Below are positions 37,020-50,942 of a DNA stretch of 64,000 bases, in pieces. The position numbers were made by a program, and so were the translations under genes. The first letter of the stretch is position 1; every line of letters starts with the position of its first letter. The notes below the pieces were generated by a model. That model made no database searches. It saw nothing but the letters and a program-made list of their open reading frames with translations, and was not told the DNA's origin. Origin of the DNA: Edolisoma coerulescens (Eukaryota; Chordata; Aves; Passeriformes; Campephagidae); contig VWZW01000879.1 in the NCBI GenBank assembly GCA_013397115.1, forward strand, positions 992,390 to 1,056,389. The letters run 5' to 3'.

Positions 37020-37520
37020 ACAGAATCATAGAATACCCTGAGTTGGAAAGGACCTGCAAGACCATTGAGTCCAGCTACTGACCCTGCACAGAACAACCCC
37101 AAGAATCACATAATGAGCTCGAGAGCACTGTCTATGTGCCTGAGAGCATTGTACAAACGCTTCTTGAACTCTGTCAGGCTGGTGCTGTGACCACTTCCCT
37201 GGGGAGCCTGTTCCGGTGCCCAACCACCCTCTGGGTGAAGAACCTTTTCCTAATATCCAACCTAAACCTTACCTGACAAAACTTCAGGCCATTCCCTCGG
37301 ATCCTGTCACTGGTACACACAGAGAAGCCCTTCTTCCCCTCACGAGGAAGTTGTTACTGCCATGAAGTCTCCTCTCAGTCTCCTCTTCTTGAGGCTGAAC
37401 AGACCAAGTGACCTCAGCTGTTCATCATATGTCTTCCCCTCTAGGCCCTCCACCATTTTTGTTACCTTCCTTTGGATGCACTCTAATAGCTTTATATCCT
37501 TTTTTGTACTATGGGGCAGT
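37020..37520 (-). mobile_element. CR1 LINE 3' fragment, minus strand
   Basis: The plus strand starts ACAGAATCATAGAATACCCT and continues GAGTTGGAAAGGACC and CATTGAGTCCAGCTACTGACC, the reverse complement of a CR1 3' end. It then runs through CTTGAACTCTGTCAGGCTGG, GGGGAGCCTGTTCCGGTGCC and TTCATCATATG to about 37,520. This is roughly 500 bases of the 3' UTR and the ORF2 C-terminal region. It is better preserved than the copy at 5,731 and so probably younger, though already diverged. It sits in PDE10A intron 1, antisense to the gene. Confidence 0.95.
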
Positions 37521-38820
37521 AATAGTCTCTTGTCACTTCCATATTACTGAAGAATGCAAAAGGAAAGGGATTAGGCAGAAGTACAAGAATATTCACTAAT
37601 TTCCTTAGTCAATCAATGGTCGGAGATAACCTGAAATAATTATGTCCACCACCCCTACCCAGCCCCTGCCCCAAGCACTGAATGAACAGTTCTCAAAACA
37701 AAGCTGGAAGTTTTCAAAACCGGGAAGTTGCCAAATGAGGAACACCGTCCTCTTTCTAAGCAGCTGAGGAAACCTTACCGAAGTAGCTGAGTGGCTACAA
37801 AGTAGAAAAATGGCAGAGCCACAATGAGACTTTACCACTTGGATTCTAATCTGGGTATCACTCTGTCAGACCGCATTGTTGTAATGATCCAAGCAGAATG
37901 TTGCTATAGCTTCCTGTGACTTCATTTGTGTTTGTGTCTGTCTTTTTCTGTAAACAGCTGACAGATGCTGGGGATCTGGGAATTTTGGATGAAAAATATA
38001 GTAGTGTATCATTCTCTTCAAGGACAACAGTGAAACCACTTTAAAGGTTGTTGCATTAAAAGCATGAAGTGTGAGGTAATTATTAGTTTTGATTAGATCT
38101 ATTTCTGCTGCTGCCACTTTCTTAAGTTACATTTTAATTGAGGAAAGAATTAATACTTTAGCAGATAGCATTACATTTAGTAAGAAATGGTGAGAACAAT
38201 AAAGATGACAGGTTTACCTCACTGTCATCAAAAAGATGGAGGGAGAAAAAAATGGAAGGAAAGACAAAACATGTTAAAGAGAAGACAAACTAGAAGATAT
38301 TATTCAGATGCTTCTCAACTGTATTTGCAATTCATAGTTTTCTGGGCACTTACCATTTTTTGCCTCATTTATTGATCTTGCGCATTTCAATTTGAGGCAG
38401 TTTACTTCACTTTTGTGCTGAATTTGCTCTGAGTTTCAGAACATACTTTCTTCCTCCTATTTATTTACTGGTATGGTCTGGCCACAATTAATTGTTCTAC
38501 AGTCAGTGCTGTTGCTTAAAAAGTGAAAGATTAAGCCTACTGAGGGAGAACTTCATTTGGTAATGTAATGTTTTTTGTAGATGTTTTCTTGACTTAAACT
38601 TGCATCTTTGCATCCTTTGGGAAATCTTTCTGAAGCTGTATCAGAGCTCTTGAACTTCAAGATAATTACTGGGTTTTGGGAGAAGTATCAGAAAGGGTAT
38701 AAATAAGGAGAAATAGATAAGTACCTTTAAAACTGTACAGTGACTGTAAAGTAATATAACTTCAGTCTAAATGATGGTTACTGATACTTTCCTATGCTGC
38801 TATTCAGTGCGCGCTCTGTC

Positions 38821-38870
38821 ATTTGCATGCAGAAGCACGGATAGTAGTCACTTCCTGTCCCGTGCTTCTG
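38821..38870. promoter_or_regulatory. Octamer motif beside an 11-bp hairpin
   Basis: A perfect POU octamer, ATTTGCAT (38,821-38,828), abuts a perfect inverted repeat: CAGAAGCACGG at 38,830-38,840 and CCGTGCTTCTG at 38,860-38,870, with a 19-base loop. The stem is too short for a typical microRNA precursor. A role is inference. Confidence 0.3.
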
Positions 38871-39968
38871 GAGGTTAAATGTTTACTTTACTTGCTGGTG
38901 TCTTTTATATTGTTTGGCTGCAAGATCTGCCTGTGAAAGTTTAATCCTTCAGTTTTGTCAACTGATCACCTGATGTGCAGTTCAGTGAAACTTTTTAATT
39001 AAGACTTGGGATTTATTCAGTCGGTTTTTAGCAGTTTATTTCAATCTCAGACTTGTTTGGTAATCTTGTTCTGAAAAAAATCTGTGTGTTTATGAATTAT
39101 TTTGGTAAAATGCTGCAATACAAATATTGTCATCTTACTGACATAATGCTTTCTTTTTTTAGAGCCGTGTATAACTTGGGTACCACCCAAAGTGCTGCTC
39201 TCTTTATTTTATGTCTTAAAATTTAGCATCTTTGCTTGCTTGGCTTTTCTGCTGAAACACCATGAACTTGCTCAACTCTGCACCTGTTCAATTCAAATTT
39301 AGTAAGACAAAGACCAATAACCCCTAAACCCCACTCAATTCAGTAGTCATTAGACCTGAAGTCTGGATATTCCTGATGCTTTTTCTTTTCTCCTTTTTTC
39401 TCTACCCATTTCTTGCTGCCTAGAATGTCTGCTATCTCTTAAGATGGGCAGAGCTTCTGTGGACACTTGTTCATGTTTCTCTGGCCTTCCCAGCTGCTGG
39501 TTTTCATGAACTTACCTGACACATGGTATGGTCAAATTTGATTACAATTAATCACAAGGTCAAAATCTATTTGTAGGGGCAAATTTTGTAGCTGACAAGC
39601 CAGTAAGGCAATTGCATGTGTTGTAACTTTTGACTTTTTAAAAATCTGTTTGGTTTGTGTTGTTGTTGCATCTTCTCTTGGTAGCATTGAGGTTCCATTA
39701 ATGATGCCTTTAATTTCTTTGGATTCCTAAAATTTTTAGTGCTTTATGAACAGGACAGAGATACATAGCTTCTGCGGGAGAGGTCAATGATGTTTTCAGT
39801 AGCTTTTTCCTTCTCAAGTGTCATTTACCAAGGGACTCTGCAACCGAGTCATCGTGATGGGAAGTGCATCTCAACTGATGTAATGCATTTCTGTTTCCTG
39901 GAAACAGAACAAAAATCTCAGCTCTGCTTCGTTTAATGTGAGATTTGTCATTGATTTCTGTTGCCATG

Positions 39969-40006
39969 TGTCGTGGTTTTAAGCCCAGCTGGAGATGAAA
40001 CACCAC
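39969..40006. repeat. Short fragment of an abundant avian repeat
   Basis: TGTCGTGGTTTTAAGCCCAG and the following CTGG...CACCAC resemble the beginning of a repeat common in bird genomes (TGTCGTGGTTTAACCCCAGC type, probably an endogenous retroviral LTR). Only about 38 bases match; the following AT-rich sequence does not. The family name is not certain. Confidence 0.35.
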
Positions 40007-41687
40007 TATTTATTTATCATATTTACTCCTATAATTTGATCTTTCTGTTGTAATGGATTGTTTGTGCTTTATTAATCTGGTTTCCTGACATTGGTCCCTC
40101 AAAGAAGTATTGAAAGTTTTTACTCATGATGAGTATTTTAACAAAATATTTTGAAATATGATGTAACTAAATTGTATTGCAACAAAACTTCTGGTCTTTT
40201 TCTCTGCAGACTATTGCTAAAACAGGGGGATCAACATAACTGATCTGGCAAGAGGGGCTAGATGCATAAAGCTGAATGGACTTGATAGATAAATTCTTCA
40301 AATGGACTAAATATTTATCTAATGTGTGTTACTCCTGTCAAGATCTATGTAGTGTGTATTACTCCTGTCAGGAATATATTTTCTGATGAAGATGCATTAT
40401 TTTTTCTCAGTCTGTCTTGGAAACTAAAATGCACTAAGTTGAAACAAGATCACTTTCCTGTTGGCTGCAACTGTATATATTTAATCCAAATCACTTTTCT
40501 GTCTGATATATCATTTTATCTATTTTGCCTAAAATCTCATTTAATCTGAAGTGGGAACACATTACATTTCGTCACTTGAGAGTGTTCAGTGTCTACTACG
40601 GAATATTGCATTTTGGCCCATGGAACACAGTGACTTGACTTGCTAATTTTTTGACATGGCATCCTCTGCTTGACTTCAGAAAAAGTTATGGCAGTATATG
40701 GAAGAACATGAGCTCCATGACATACAAGTGGTTGGTTTGAATGCTTGGGGTGCCAAAATATTTTTATCTGGTCACAGTTAGAAAACAGCACACAGAGATT
40801 TACCTTAGTGGTAACCTGTAGAGTGAATAACTAAGCATATCAAATTGTGACCAGAAAAATCTTCAAAAATGCTCCAAAGGAAAAAGCATTCCCTTATTCA
40901 CTCTTGTATAGCCTTGGTTTTAGTGGGGGGAAGATTAGAGGAGAGGCTTGATGTTAAGTAACTTTAGCTGATTTTTTGCTGTATTTGAGGCAATGATAGT
41001 ATAGGAGCTGGGAAAGCATACAGCAAATAAAAAAAATATAAAGCAAAAAAGTCCCTCCTGTGTACAGACACGTTGATCACCAAGATGTTTTTAGACTTCA
41101 GCCAGACCTGTGTGATGTTGTTGTGAAAAGTTCTGTAGAACTTTTTAGGCACTCTGTCAGTTGCTTATGCATGCAGATGTGGAAGCAAAAATGACTACTT
41201 GCAAAGGTTCCCTTCTGTCTTGGTCATAATGGTACTCTGATGGCTCTGTATTATTAAAAATAATAGTAATTATGTTATGGAATTGTGTTATGGGTAATTC
41301 CCAATTCTAGCCCATGATGTCAAGGAAGCTTGAAAGCCATGGGCTGAACCTTGTGTCTGCTTTGACAGGAAAGGAATGGCAGCTAGACAGACAGTTCTTC
41401 TTCCTGTATACTGTAGCACAGAAGACTCAATGGTTGTTTTTTTTATTTGCTTAACTCTGCATAAATCTTGCTGAAGAAAACTTCTGCAAATGGTTTAAAA
41501 ACAGTAGGATAAAATTATTTTGTAAAGTAAAGCAAAGTATGTTTTTGTAACAGCTGGAAGATACTTATTCTGTTTATGGTTGCTTTGTGGCTGTTCCTTT
41601 TTCCAGGCCAAAGATGAATTTGCAGCTCAAATCCCAGTAAAACTCTCTAAACAAGAGCTGGATCCACAGTTGAAAACTGTACATAGA

Positions 41688-41728
41688 TTTTTTTTCTTTT
41701 TTTTTTTTTTTCCAAATAGACCTTTATT
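41688..41728 (-). other. Minus-strand AATAAA followed by interrupted poly-A
   Basis: On the minus strand, AATAAA (41,728-41,723) is followed 11 bases later by A15, G, A8. This looks like the 3' end of a retrocopied transcript. The sequence before it on that strand is not coding-like, so it would be 3' UTR of an unknown parent, or chance. Confidence 0.25.
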
Positions 41729-44700
41729 CTTCTAAGTGGAGTGATGTCTCTCTAAACTCATTTTTGAATTAGATAAAGATTGGTTTAGCTTCAGATTTCA
41801 GGAAAATTAACTTGGAAGGACACTCTCAGATGGTCTGAACTAATGAGTAAGGTATGTTAAGCTGGTAAAAGTTTTTCTTTTTCAGATGTTGGTGCACTCA
41901 GTTCCTATTAAAGAGAAATCTCGTCTGAAACAGCTATCACCCTCTTATTTTGTTTCTTTGGTCATTTACTTCATATTGAACCACTCAGTTATTCACATGG
42001 CCTTTCTGTAAAATCATACATTGGCAAAAGCTCAAGGGCATGACCTGCATTTTGTGTTTATAAAAAAATGGAAATCAAGGGAAAGGAGGGAATTGCAAGC
42101 CATGATGTATTTTTCTAATGAAACTTCTACACAGTTTTGCTGCTGATTTCTCCTTATTTGTATGTCCTACAGAAAATGAAAAGCAGCTTTCCTTCACTAA
42201 CTCCCCCGTAATAGAAAATAGGGTCTTTTTCTCTGCTGGTCTGAAGATAGGAGTGGGGATGGCAGCTTGTATTTTGCTTATGAAAGGATTGTGATATTTT
42301 TGTGGAGCTTTTTAAGAAAACAAAACATTAAATAGCTATTGTACTAAGGGACACCAGCTGTGAAATACACTAGAGGTGTGTTTCTGAATCGTAACTTGCA
42401 TTTTGGACTTGAAACAGACTTTTGATTCCCACCGTGTTTGTGACACGTACTGAAAGTGTATTGGTAAGGATAATGCTGATCCTGTAGCAGCTGGAATTTT
42501 AGAGCAAAGATCTAAAAATCCTGATCGGATGCTGCAGACAGGCAACTCCCTGCTTTGTCCTCCAGCCAGTTGTGCAATGTTATGGGCTGAAAATCTGTCA
42601 ACATAATTTTTTTTTTTTGGGACACTTGTGGAAGCAGAACGTCAAAGCTCCCTAACAAACACACTTAAAAGCTGCTGGGATAGTGATTTGAATAAGAATA
42701 ATTAATTCAATTAACTTAATTCCAGGTTTTGAAGAGCACAGGGGAACTGCCTGGACAAGGATATTTGACATTCGATTATGTTTTAGTTTGTTATATTTAA
42801 CCAAGCTTTTTTCTATTGAAAGTGGAGAGCAAGAAGTTTCTGTGTTTCAGGAGATTCATGTCTGGTTTACAGCATATTTAAATACAGTATATTCCCTTAC
42901 CCTTTTAACTGAGCTCACAGCAATACTTCATACACAGGCACTTGCTACCTTTGGCTTGAATTCAGCTTAATTTTCCGGACAATTTTTTTAAAGATTGAGA
43001 CATCCCTTTCTTTGACTCAACAGATGGGCTTGTGACATATTTGAAAAGCAGCAGGCTTTATGAAAAGAAATTGTAGTTGCTGTTTCTGAGGCTGTGGTGA
43101 GGAAACAGTGCTGTTGGTAATGGTGGAGAGACTGGAGTCCGAACTATAAATGTAAACTACTTTGCCATTCTACAGCTTTTCTTTTGGTATGCACGTAATT
43201 GCATGTAGACAGCAGCTGTTTTTCAGTGCTTTTTGAAGTGGACTACTGTGCTGGAGGGGTGAAATAACCCTTCATCTGACTGATTTAATGGACAAAAGGA
43301 GGAAGGGAAATAATGCTTTTAGATGCTGTTGTTAAATGGCAAACTGCTAGAATTGTTGCAGTTTCACTTAGTCGCCTGCTCCCTTCCCTTGATGATTTTA
43401 AGTTATGCATGGTTTAGATTTAGATTTATGGTGAATGTATTTTTCTTGACAAAGTACAATACATTAGTAAAATTCACATGTATTATACATGTAGAAGGTG
43501 GGCAGCTAGTGGAAGCTAGGGAAGGAAATAGAGTACTACCAAATGCTCGTAGCAGTATTTTTAAAAACATAAACTCATCTGTTCATATCTTCCTAAAATA
43601 CAGAGGTGACATTCCTGGTGCCTCCCCTGTTAGGCTTACCTGCTGAAAGGGTAAGAGTGCTTTCAGTGGTCTTTCCTCCTTCCAAAACTTGTCATTGTTA
43701 ATTGCTTCCTACCACAGCCTTTTAGTAGATGCAGTATTATCAGGAAGAGGGTATTTTTTGGGTTATTTATTATCCCATCACAGCTTCATTTCAGAAGATA
43801 CTTTCCTCAGAAAGACCAAACACCTGCCCCCATGCTGACAGCTTTACCAAGGGAGAGCAGCTGTCAGATGAGTGAGGCTGGTGGTTTTATAGATACCCAT
43901 AATATTTTTGAGAAGTATTAGCAGTGGATATCCGGCAGCTGCAATTCTGTGGCTGCTTTAAGTAGCCATCTTTTAGCTGTTTGTTGCCTTGACTAATGCT
44001 GGCAGCATAAAGAGCAGCTTGGTTCCATTGTGAAACATCGAAAGATTAACGTGCGCAGGATGTCTTCATAGGAGGAAAACGGAAGAGAACAAGAAAGCAT
44101 ATAAAAAAACCTCAAGATAGAATTTCGTAGTTTCCTTGCCAATCAGAAAATAAACATAGCTGAAAAGACAATTGGGACACCAAGAAATGGAAGGGGCAGT
44201 AAGGAGTTTTCTGGCAGAAGATTTAAAAAATACCAACGAAACATAAATAGGTTATGACACATCAGTTCATATTTTTCCATTGAGAAAATGCAGTCCCACC
44301 TACTCAAGTTTCTGAAAGAAATATGCCAGCTTCTGAGGAGCTGAAATGCCAGCTTTTGGTCATATTTCTTGTGATACATTCTTTATATCTTAATAGGGCA
44401 TAGGGACTGCGGTGATTTGTTATCATTTAAATAAGGCATGTTCTTTATTGCAAATAGCAGCTAGTTTTCTGGTAGATGCCTTTTATGGTGCACTTGGGTT
44501 TTAATACTTCCTCAATAATTTTCTTTGTTGCAGCTTAAAAAGGCAGAGACTGGCTTGCCACTAAGTTTCTAGGTAGCTGAGCTGACTCCATGAGAGGGAT
44601 TTCTTTGCAGGGTTTCCAGTGCGAAAGGAGGATGAAATTTCTTGGCCGTTTAGAAAGTCTTAAATTCTTTGCACCTTGAACTTATTTTTCAGATCTATTC

Positions 44701-47700
44701 AGACTACAGATTTCTCACATGTGTATTTTTTTCCTTACTAAAGATAGAGAGTTCAACTGCAAGTTTTGCTTGGAAAGGTAAAAGAACTTTACAGGCCCCT
44801 GAGTATCAGAGAGTAAATTGTTTCATATCCATAGTGCTCTTCAGGCTGTAGGTCTGTGTAGAACTGCATTTAAATATTAAGAATGGCAAGAAAATAGCTG
44901 AGACTTTACTAAAAACACAGGGATTTTGCTTTTTTCCTGTTTCCACTTTTTTGGTGTTGCAGAATTTATTGATGTGTGATACTTATTTTAGTTTAAATTC
45001 TTACATTACTTTTCTTCTTCTCTCCTCCAAGCCCTCGGGGACACAGCTGTCTGCCCTGTAACTTTTGCTGCTATCATTAGCGGTCTGTTATCTCCCATGG
45101 CTGTGTGAGGACTTTAATCTTCCATGTAATTGATGGTGGCGATTGCTGCTAAAGCTGTAAAGGAAAAGCATCCGTTCACCTTCGTGTGAAAATGGATGAT
45201 TAACGAACTCAAGAATGTTTCCTCTCGGCTCTGTACTGAGTAAGTAAGGCAGAGTACCTCAGGCAGTCTAATTTCCTGGCTTGATAATAGACTGGGAAAA
45301 GAGCCATTTGTTGTCTTCAAGGTTGTCCATATATGGACAAATCTTTTGCTGGGCTGAGTGAAAACAGTCATCTTTCAGGAAAGAATAGAATGTTACAGGA
45401 TTTTGGGAAACAAAGGTTTTATAAGCAGAGATCTAGCTCAGAATACAGGAAGATAATTTGCTTCAACGCACTTTGAACCAGCATTGGCTCAGGTTTGTAT
45501 CCTGGAAGTGTTTCAGAGCATGGCAGCTCTACGTGTTAAGCTTACCCCAGTTGTTTGGCAGCCTTTGCATGGAGAAGGACCAATGGTGATGTTGGTGTAG
45601 ATGACCTGCAGACTTTCACTGCCTTTTTATTTAGATTTGGATTAGAGACTAAGAAGACATTTAAGGTGAAGTTAAATACAAGAAAGATTATTTGAGTCTT
45701 TCACCATCTGTGGCTCAGTTGTACGCTTGTTTATCATTGTATGAAGACCTTTAAGAGTATCCCTTGATGATTTGGAGAATCAAGCTGATTATTATCATCA
45801 CTTAGGAGATCCAAGAATAGCTGAACAATTATTGAGTTGACTGCAGAATGGTGGTGTTATTTTCTACTCACTCAAAACGCTGGGGTTTATGTGGGGTCCC
45901 CCCGATTTTCTTATGAAATACAGACTGTGTGTGTAAGCAGTGATTATCTCTGCATTTTGTCATGTGACAGATTTGAGGACAGGAAGTGGGTAGGGGAGGA
46001 ATACATCAAACTCGTGGTTGAAGGATTCTGTTTTATCTACTAATATAGTTTCAACTGGTTACAATATTTTATGTGTAATATCTTTCTCCCAGGTGTAGTT
46101 GAAGAGACATTGATTTCTAAAGAATAGGGACTGTAGAAAGAGTCTTAGATTTCTAGTGAGGGACTTTGGTTAAGACTTGTCCCAATGATTGTGTTGTCAA
46201 TACCACAGGCACCCTGTTTGGGATACTTCTGACCTAAAGGAGGTCCCACAGATTACAGGATAACAAAAATCTTCCCTAAAATCGTTACATTGATCTGGAG
46301 ATTCTTAGAGTTGTTGACAATCTTGAAGATGATTACATTTTGGCACATTGTAGTTCAGGTCAGCTTTACCTGTTTTTTCTCCTACCTGTTGTACTTGGAA
46401 GGGGAAATTATTTAAGAGAAAGAAGGCAAGATTTTTTTTAAAGGGTAGCAGGAAAAGAGCAGCTGATTTGCTTTAGGCATTATTGTAAATTTCAGCTGAA
46501 CTTCTTACACAGTAATAAAATATTATACAGTAGATTGCTTAGATTTGACAGATACTTGAAATGGAATAATTCTCTTTTTGACAGTAGGGAAATGCCCTTA
46601 AATATTTTTTATTGTCTTAGGGGTTAGGTCAAAAAAGATTATAAAAATGTCTTTGGCTACTGAAAGTATTAAGGTTTCAATAGAGGGAGGAAGGAATGGA
46701 TATAGGGCTAGACAGCAACAATCATCCTGTCTTTGACACTAGGGTGTGTTAAGTGTTATCAAGAAACAGTGTCTGTATTACTGGGCAGGACATCAAATAA
46801 TGTAATGCAGTTTTCATAATATGTCTGTAAATATGTGGGATTCTGTAACTTAATGCTCTTCAGTCAACTGGAGATTGATGTGGGTCAAACACACCGACTT
46901 AAATTTTTAACCTTTAATTTTTTCCATGCTGTGAGGAAAGTAATTCACTTTTTTATATGGTTATTCTGAAAAAGAATGATTTTTAATTTGTATTTTGTGA
47001 TTTTTTTTTTTTTTTAATTGTGGAGGAAAAAAAAAGTTTGCTTCTGTTTGCCTTTTAAACTTAGCAGTGAGTGCTTCAGTTTCCTGATCATCTTACAGAG
47101 CTTTCCTTTTACAGAGCTGACTTAGAACATTTGCACAGATCTTCAGCTGTGAAAACTATTATTGCATTTTCTTGTATTTCTTATTAAATTGGGCTAGTTT
47201 AAGCCTTTTCCTGTTTTTACTATTACAGTTTTTGCTGAAAGCAACAGACAGTGGTGCAAAGTAGTTTCTTATTACTACTGCCTGCTTTCAGAAGTACCTA
47301 ATCCCCTATCGAAACCAAGATCCCAATCTGGATCTATAGCAAACACGAGACCATTTCTTCACTAGGTGAAAGGTTGGGGTTAGGTTAGTTCAGCTAACAG
47401 AAATGGACTGAGCCAGATAAAATGAAATAATTTTCTTTACTCATTCTTTAAACAATTTTGTTAGACATGAAGTTTACAATAATAGTTTAATTTTTCAAGG
47501 AGAATAAATATGAAAACATACATGAAGAAAAATAAAATAATGTGTAAGTTCATTTTATTTTTATATTTCACTTATTTTTATGCTTTTCTTCAGAAACTGC
47601 ACTAATACTTAGCTTGCATTAGTTAGGTCAATTAAATGGTGTATTAATCATTACTGAGCAGTAGCTTGTCTGCATTCCACCTCTAGCCTGAGCTTTGCTA

Positions 47701-50700
47701 TGAAAAGCATACTTTGCAATAAAAGCATGCTTTTATTTAGTATGAAATGTAAGATTTTGTCACATGTTAGTGAGAACATGTTGAAGGATAGCATAATAAG
47801 ATTTGAGATTTTTTCTGATAAAATAACTGTATTAATTATCTGCATCTGTCCTACACATACATATATATATTTTTTTCTCTCTTTTTCATCTGTTTCTGAA
47901 TTGCATGTTATACTTTCCAAGATCCATTTTTATTCTGTCCCTGACAATTTTACTGTCTGTAATCCCTCTTCCGTTGTATATTGTCAGATTGCTTTTTGAC
48001 TGTCTTCTTTCTGATGATCTCCCAACTGAAGCGTATTCTATTCCCTGGCTGTTGAACTTGTACAAAGTTTTTCATTATTCAGATAGCTTGAGAACTTTTT
48101 CCTTTCCAGGCTGCCACAGGCTGACTCCTCCTCTTGCTCATCTGTTTTTTTGGCATCATTGCTGCACTTCATGGCTCTGTGTGCAAGTCTGCTGGAGCCT
48201 CAATCTTGGTTTGAAAGAATGAGAGTTAGGTGGTGGTGCAGATTGCCTGCATGAGAGATTACTCTGAGTGTTTACTCACAGCTAATTTAAGGAGAAAAGG
48301 AACAAAGTCATAGGCAGGTTGCTCAGGAAGAGCATTTCAGGCGATGGGCTGAGTGAGAAAGGGTAAGATTTGGGTCACAGAGGAAGTCATTTCAGCCTAG
48401 GTCTAAGGAAGTGTATGATCAAGTGGAGAGAAGGGCAGGGATCTGGGGAAGATTTTTTGGTCAGGTTATGGAGAACCACTGACAGTTTTCTCCTGCTAGA
48501 GGCTCCGTTCTACTTGATTTATGGTGACGGGATACTAGATTGCCCATTGCTGAAGTTTCTATCTGCTGGATTGTTCTTCCATGGCTGACATAAAAATTTA
48601 ACACCGAGTGAAGTGACTGGGACTGTGTCCATGTTAGTTTGTTCAGGTCAGAAATGTGCTTTTGAAGTGACTGTCCTGGTTGTTGTCATTTGTTCTTGGA
48701 TCGCGTCAGAAAATGGTCCAACAGAGCATCCATCCGTTGACTGGATTATTTCCAGGCTAAACAAAAGTGGTATCTGCACTACAGCATTTTCTCTTAAGAA
48801 GGAGGTGTGGTGTGTAGGACCAGATTAGATAGTATTTGAAATAAAATTAACCTAAACATTAGAAATGTGAATGCTGTAATCACCTATTTTGGTCTGGAAA
48901 TCTGCTCCTGGGCAGGCTGTGCTAATGTAGGTGCAGACCTGATTTGCATCTCATTCTGCTTTGAAAATTCAGCAGTACCACAGGAATCCTTTACAGTGGT
49001 TGTGGTGGTAGCAGAATGGGGGACCCAGGGTGTATGTCATGCACTGAGTGATGTTTTGCATGCATCCAAGTGTCTGAAATATTACTTTGAAGACCAGGAT
49101 CTGCTGAACAGCTTTGGCAAAACATGGTGGAAGTACTGTAGAATATTGATGTAAAAATTTTTTTTGACCCATTGAAGGGAACTCGAATGGATGCAGGTGA
49201 AGAATTGTTTTACTGTGGGCCTATTCAATCTGTTCATGATTAATGTGTTTGTAAAACATAGCTAAGGCTTATATATTGCATTGTTTTGAGATGCTGTCTT
49301 GGGTTTTGGTGATTTATTAATGTTATAAATTTGATTCTGCTGAGCTGGTCTGACTTGCAAAGAAAATCAGAATTTTTATTCTGCCAAGGAAGAGCATTTA
49401 TGCACTGTGTCGGATTTAGTTATGGAAGGTGCGAGTAAGTGTGGTTATAAAAAAGTCCAATCTACTTACAAAACACAAATGACGAGAGGAACGCTGCATT
49501 CTTCCCCACACTTAAATAACAGTGTGCCACTCTTCTGGTTTATAAATCACTCTGTAGATGAATCCTTTGTTTTAGGTTCTTTTTGTATTTATATCAGTAC
49601 TGGATCTGACAAAAGAGTCCTAATTTAAACCACATAATATGAGTTTTTAAGCAAAATTTTTGAACATTGGTCTTTTTTCTCCTTTGTTCTCCTTTGTATT
49701 TAGCCAAGTACATATTTTCCTAGACTCATAATGGCTAATGGACAAACTTGTGCCCCCTTTTCTGATTGTCTAACCTTGTTAAAATAGCCTTAGTCAGAAA
49801 GAACTGAAGGACAAATACTTTGTGAACTGGGTGATCCCAATTCTGTACTTCTCACATAGAGTGTAGTTCCAGTGGTATATTTTAATTGTGAATAGATCTC
49901 TTCTGTTATCTTCAGACTGTCCTTCGTGGTTCACTTTACTTTCTCTCATCTTTGTTTTTTAGTGCTGTTTCTGGCTAGGTGAGCTAAATGAGAATCATTC
50001 AAAGTTTGTCTGGTTCTTAAATTGACTGCTGGAAGAGAGTGAGTGTGGTGCAGAAAAGCAAAAGGCCATTTTTGAGCTTCAAAATTCCTGTTTAGCAGTG
50101 CACATTGTCACTGGCAGGTCATAGGAACATCCATATTTGCAAAAATAAAGGAAACTGGACAATGCACCCTCTGTTGGTCTATGCTGATACCAGTTTAGTT
50201 ATGTTTCTATTTGTGCTAAGACCAATCTGATTTGATATCTTACGCGGTTGATACATGTAACATTTGTTAACTCTAACAATTTATATTTGCTGTCAAGAAA
50301 GTGTGTGTTTCAGCAAAGCACGAAACCTGTATTACAATAAGCATGAGCTGAACCTTTCTGTCACTGAAGTTTGGAGTGAAGGTTTCCCTAGCTCTCAGGA
50401 GCTGGGATGAATACTTTGGTGGCTACTTCCAGGTCTGATGCAATGGGACCGTTCTTGCATCTCTGCATGACATGGGGAGATAGATGTTCATAGGATGGTG
50501 CTTGCTTGGGATTTAATAATTTGTGTTTTGATGAGGAGCCTTTTTGTTGCATTTGTTGGAATGCCAAATAAGACAAAAAAAAAAAAAGTTATGCGTGTGC
50601 TGTAATTGACTTATTCCTAAATATTGTTTTTCTCTTCCCTTTCTTAGTAAATCACTGGTTTTACCTTCAGCAAGTGCAGCATGTTCTCCTAATGCTGATG

Positions 50701-50928
50701 TTTATGTGGCCATGGTCACAGTTATTTGCAAGTGTTTTATTGAGTGATAACAAGTCACTATTCTGTCTTGCAATTTTATGTATTTCGTTACTAACACTAT
50801 AATCATCTCGAGCACTACACTGACAGAAACATATTAAAGTGTGGTGTTATCTCACTTTTTCTTGGTGTAATTCAGGGAGTATCGTGTACACTGACATTTG
50901 TATTGTGTTTGTTAACATTAGGGAGTAA

Positions 50929-50942
50929 GTGTGTGTGTGTGT
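50929..50942. repeat. Short TG dinucleotide tract
   Basis: About seven TG units. A simple repeat with no further context. Confidence 0.7.
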
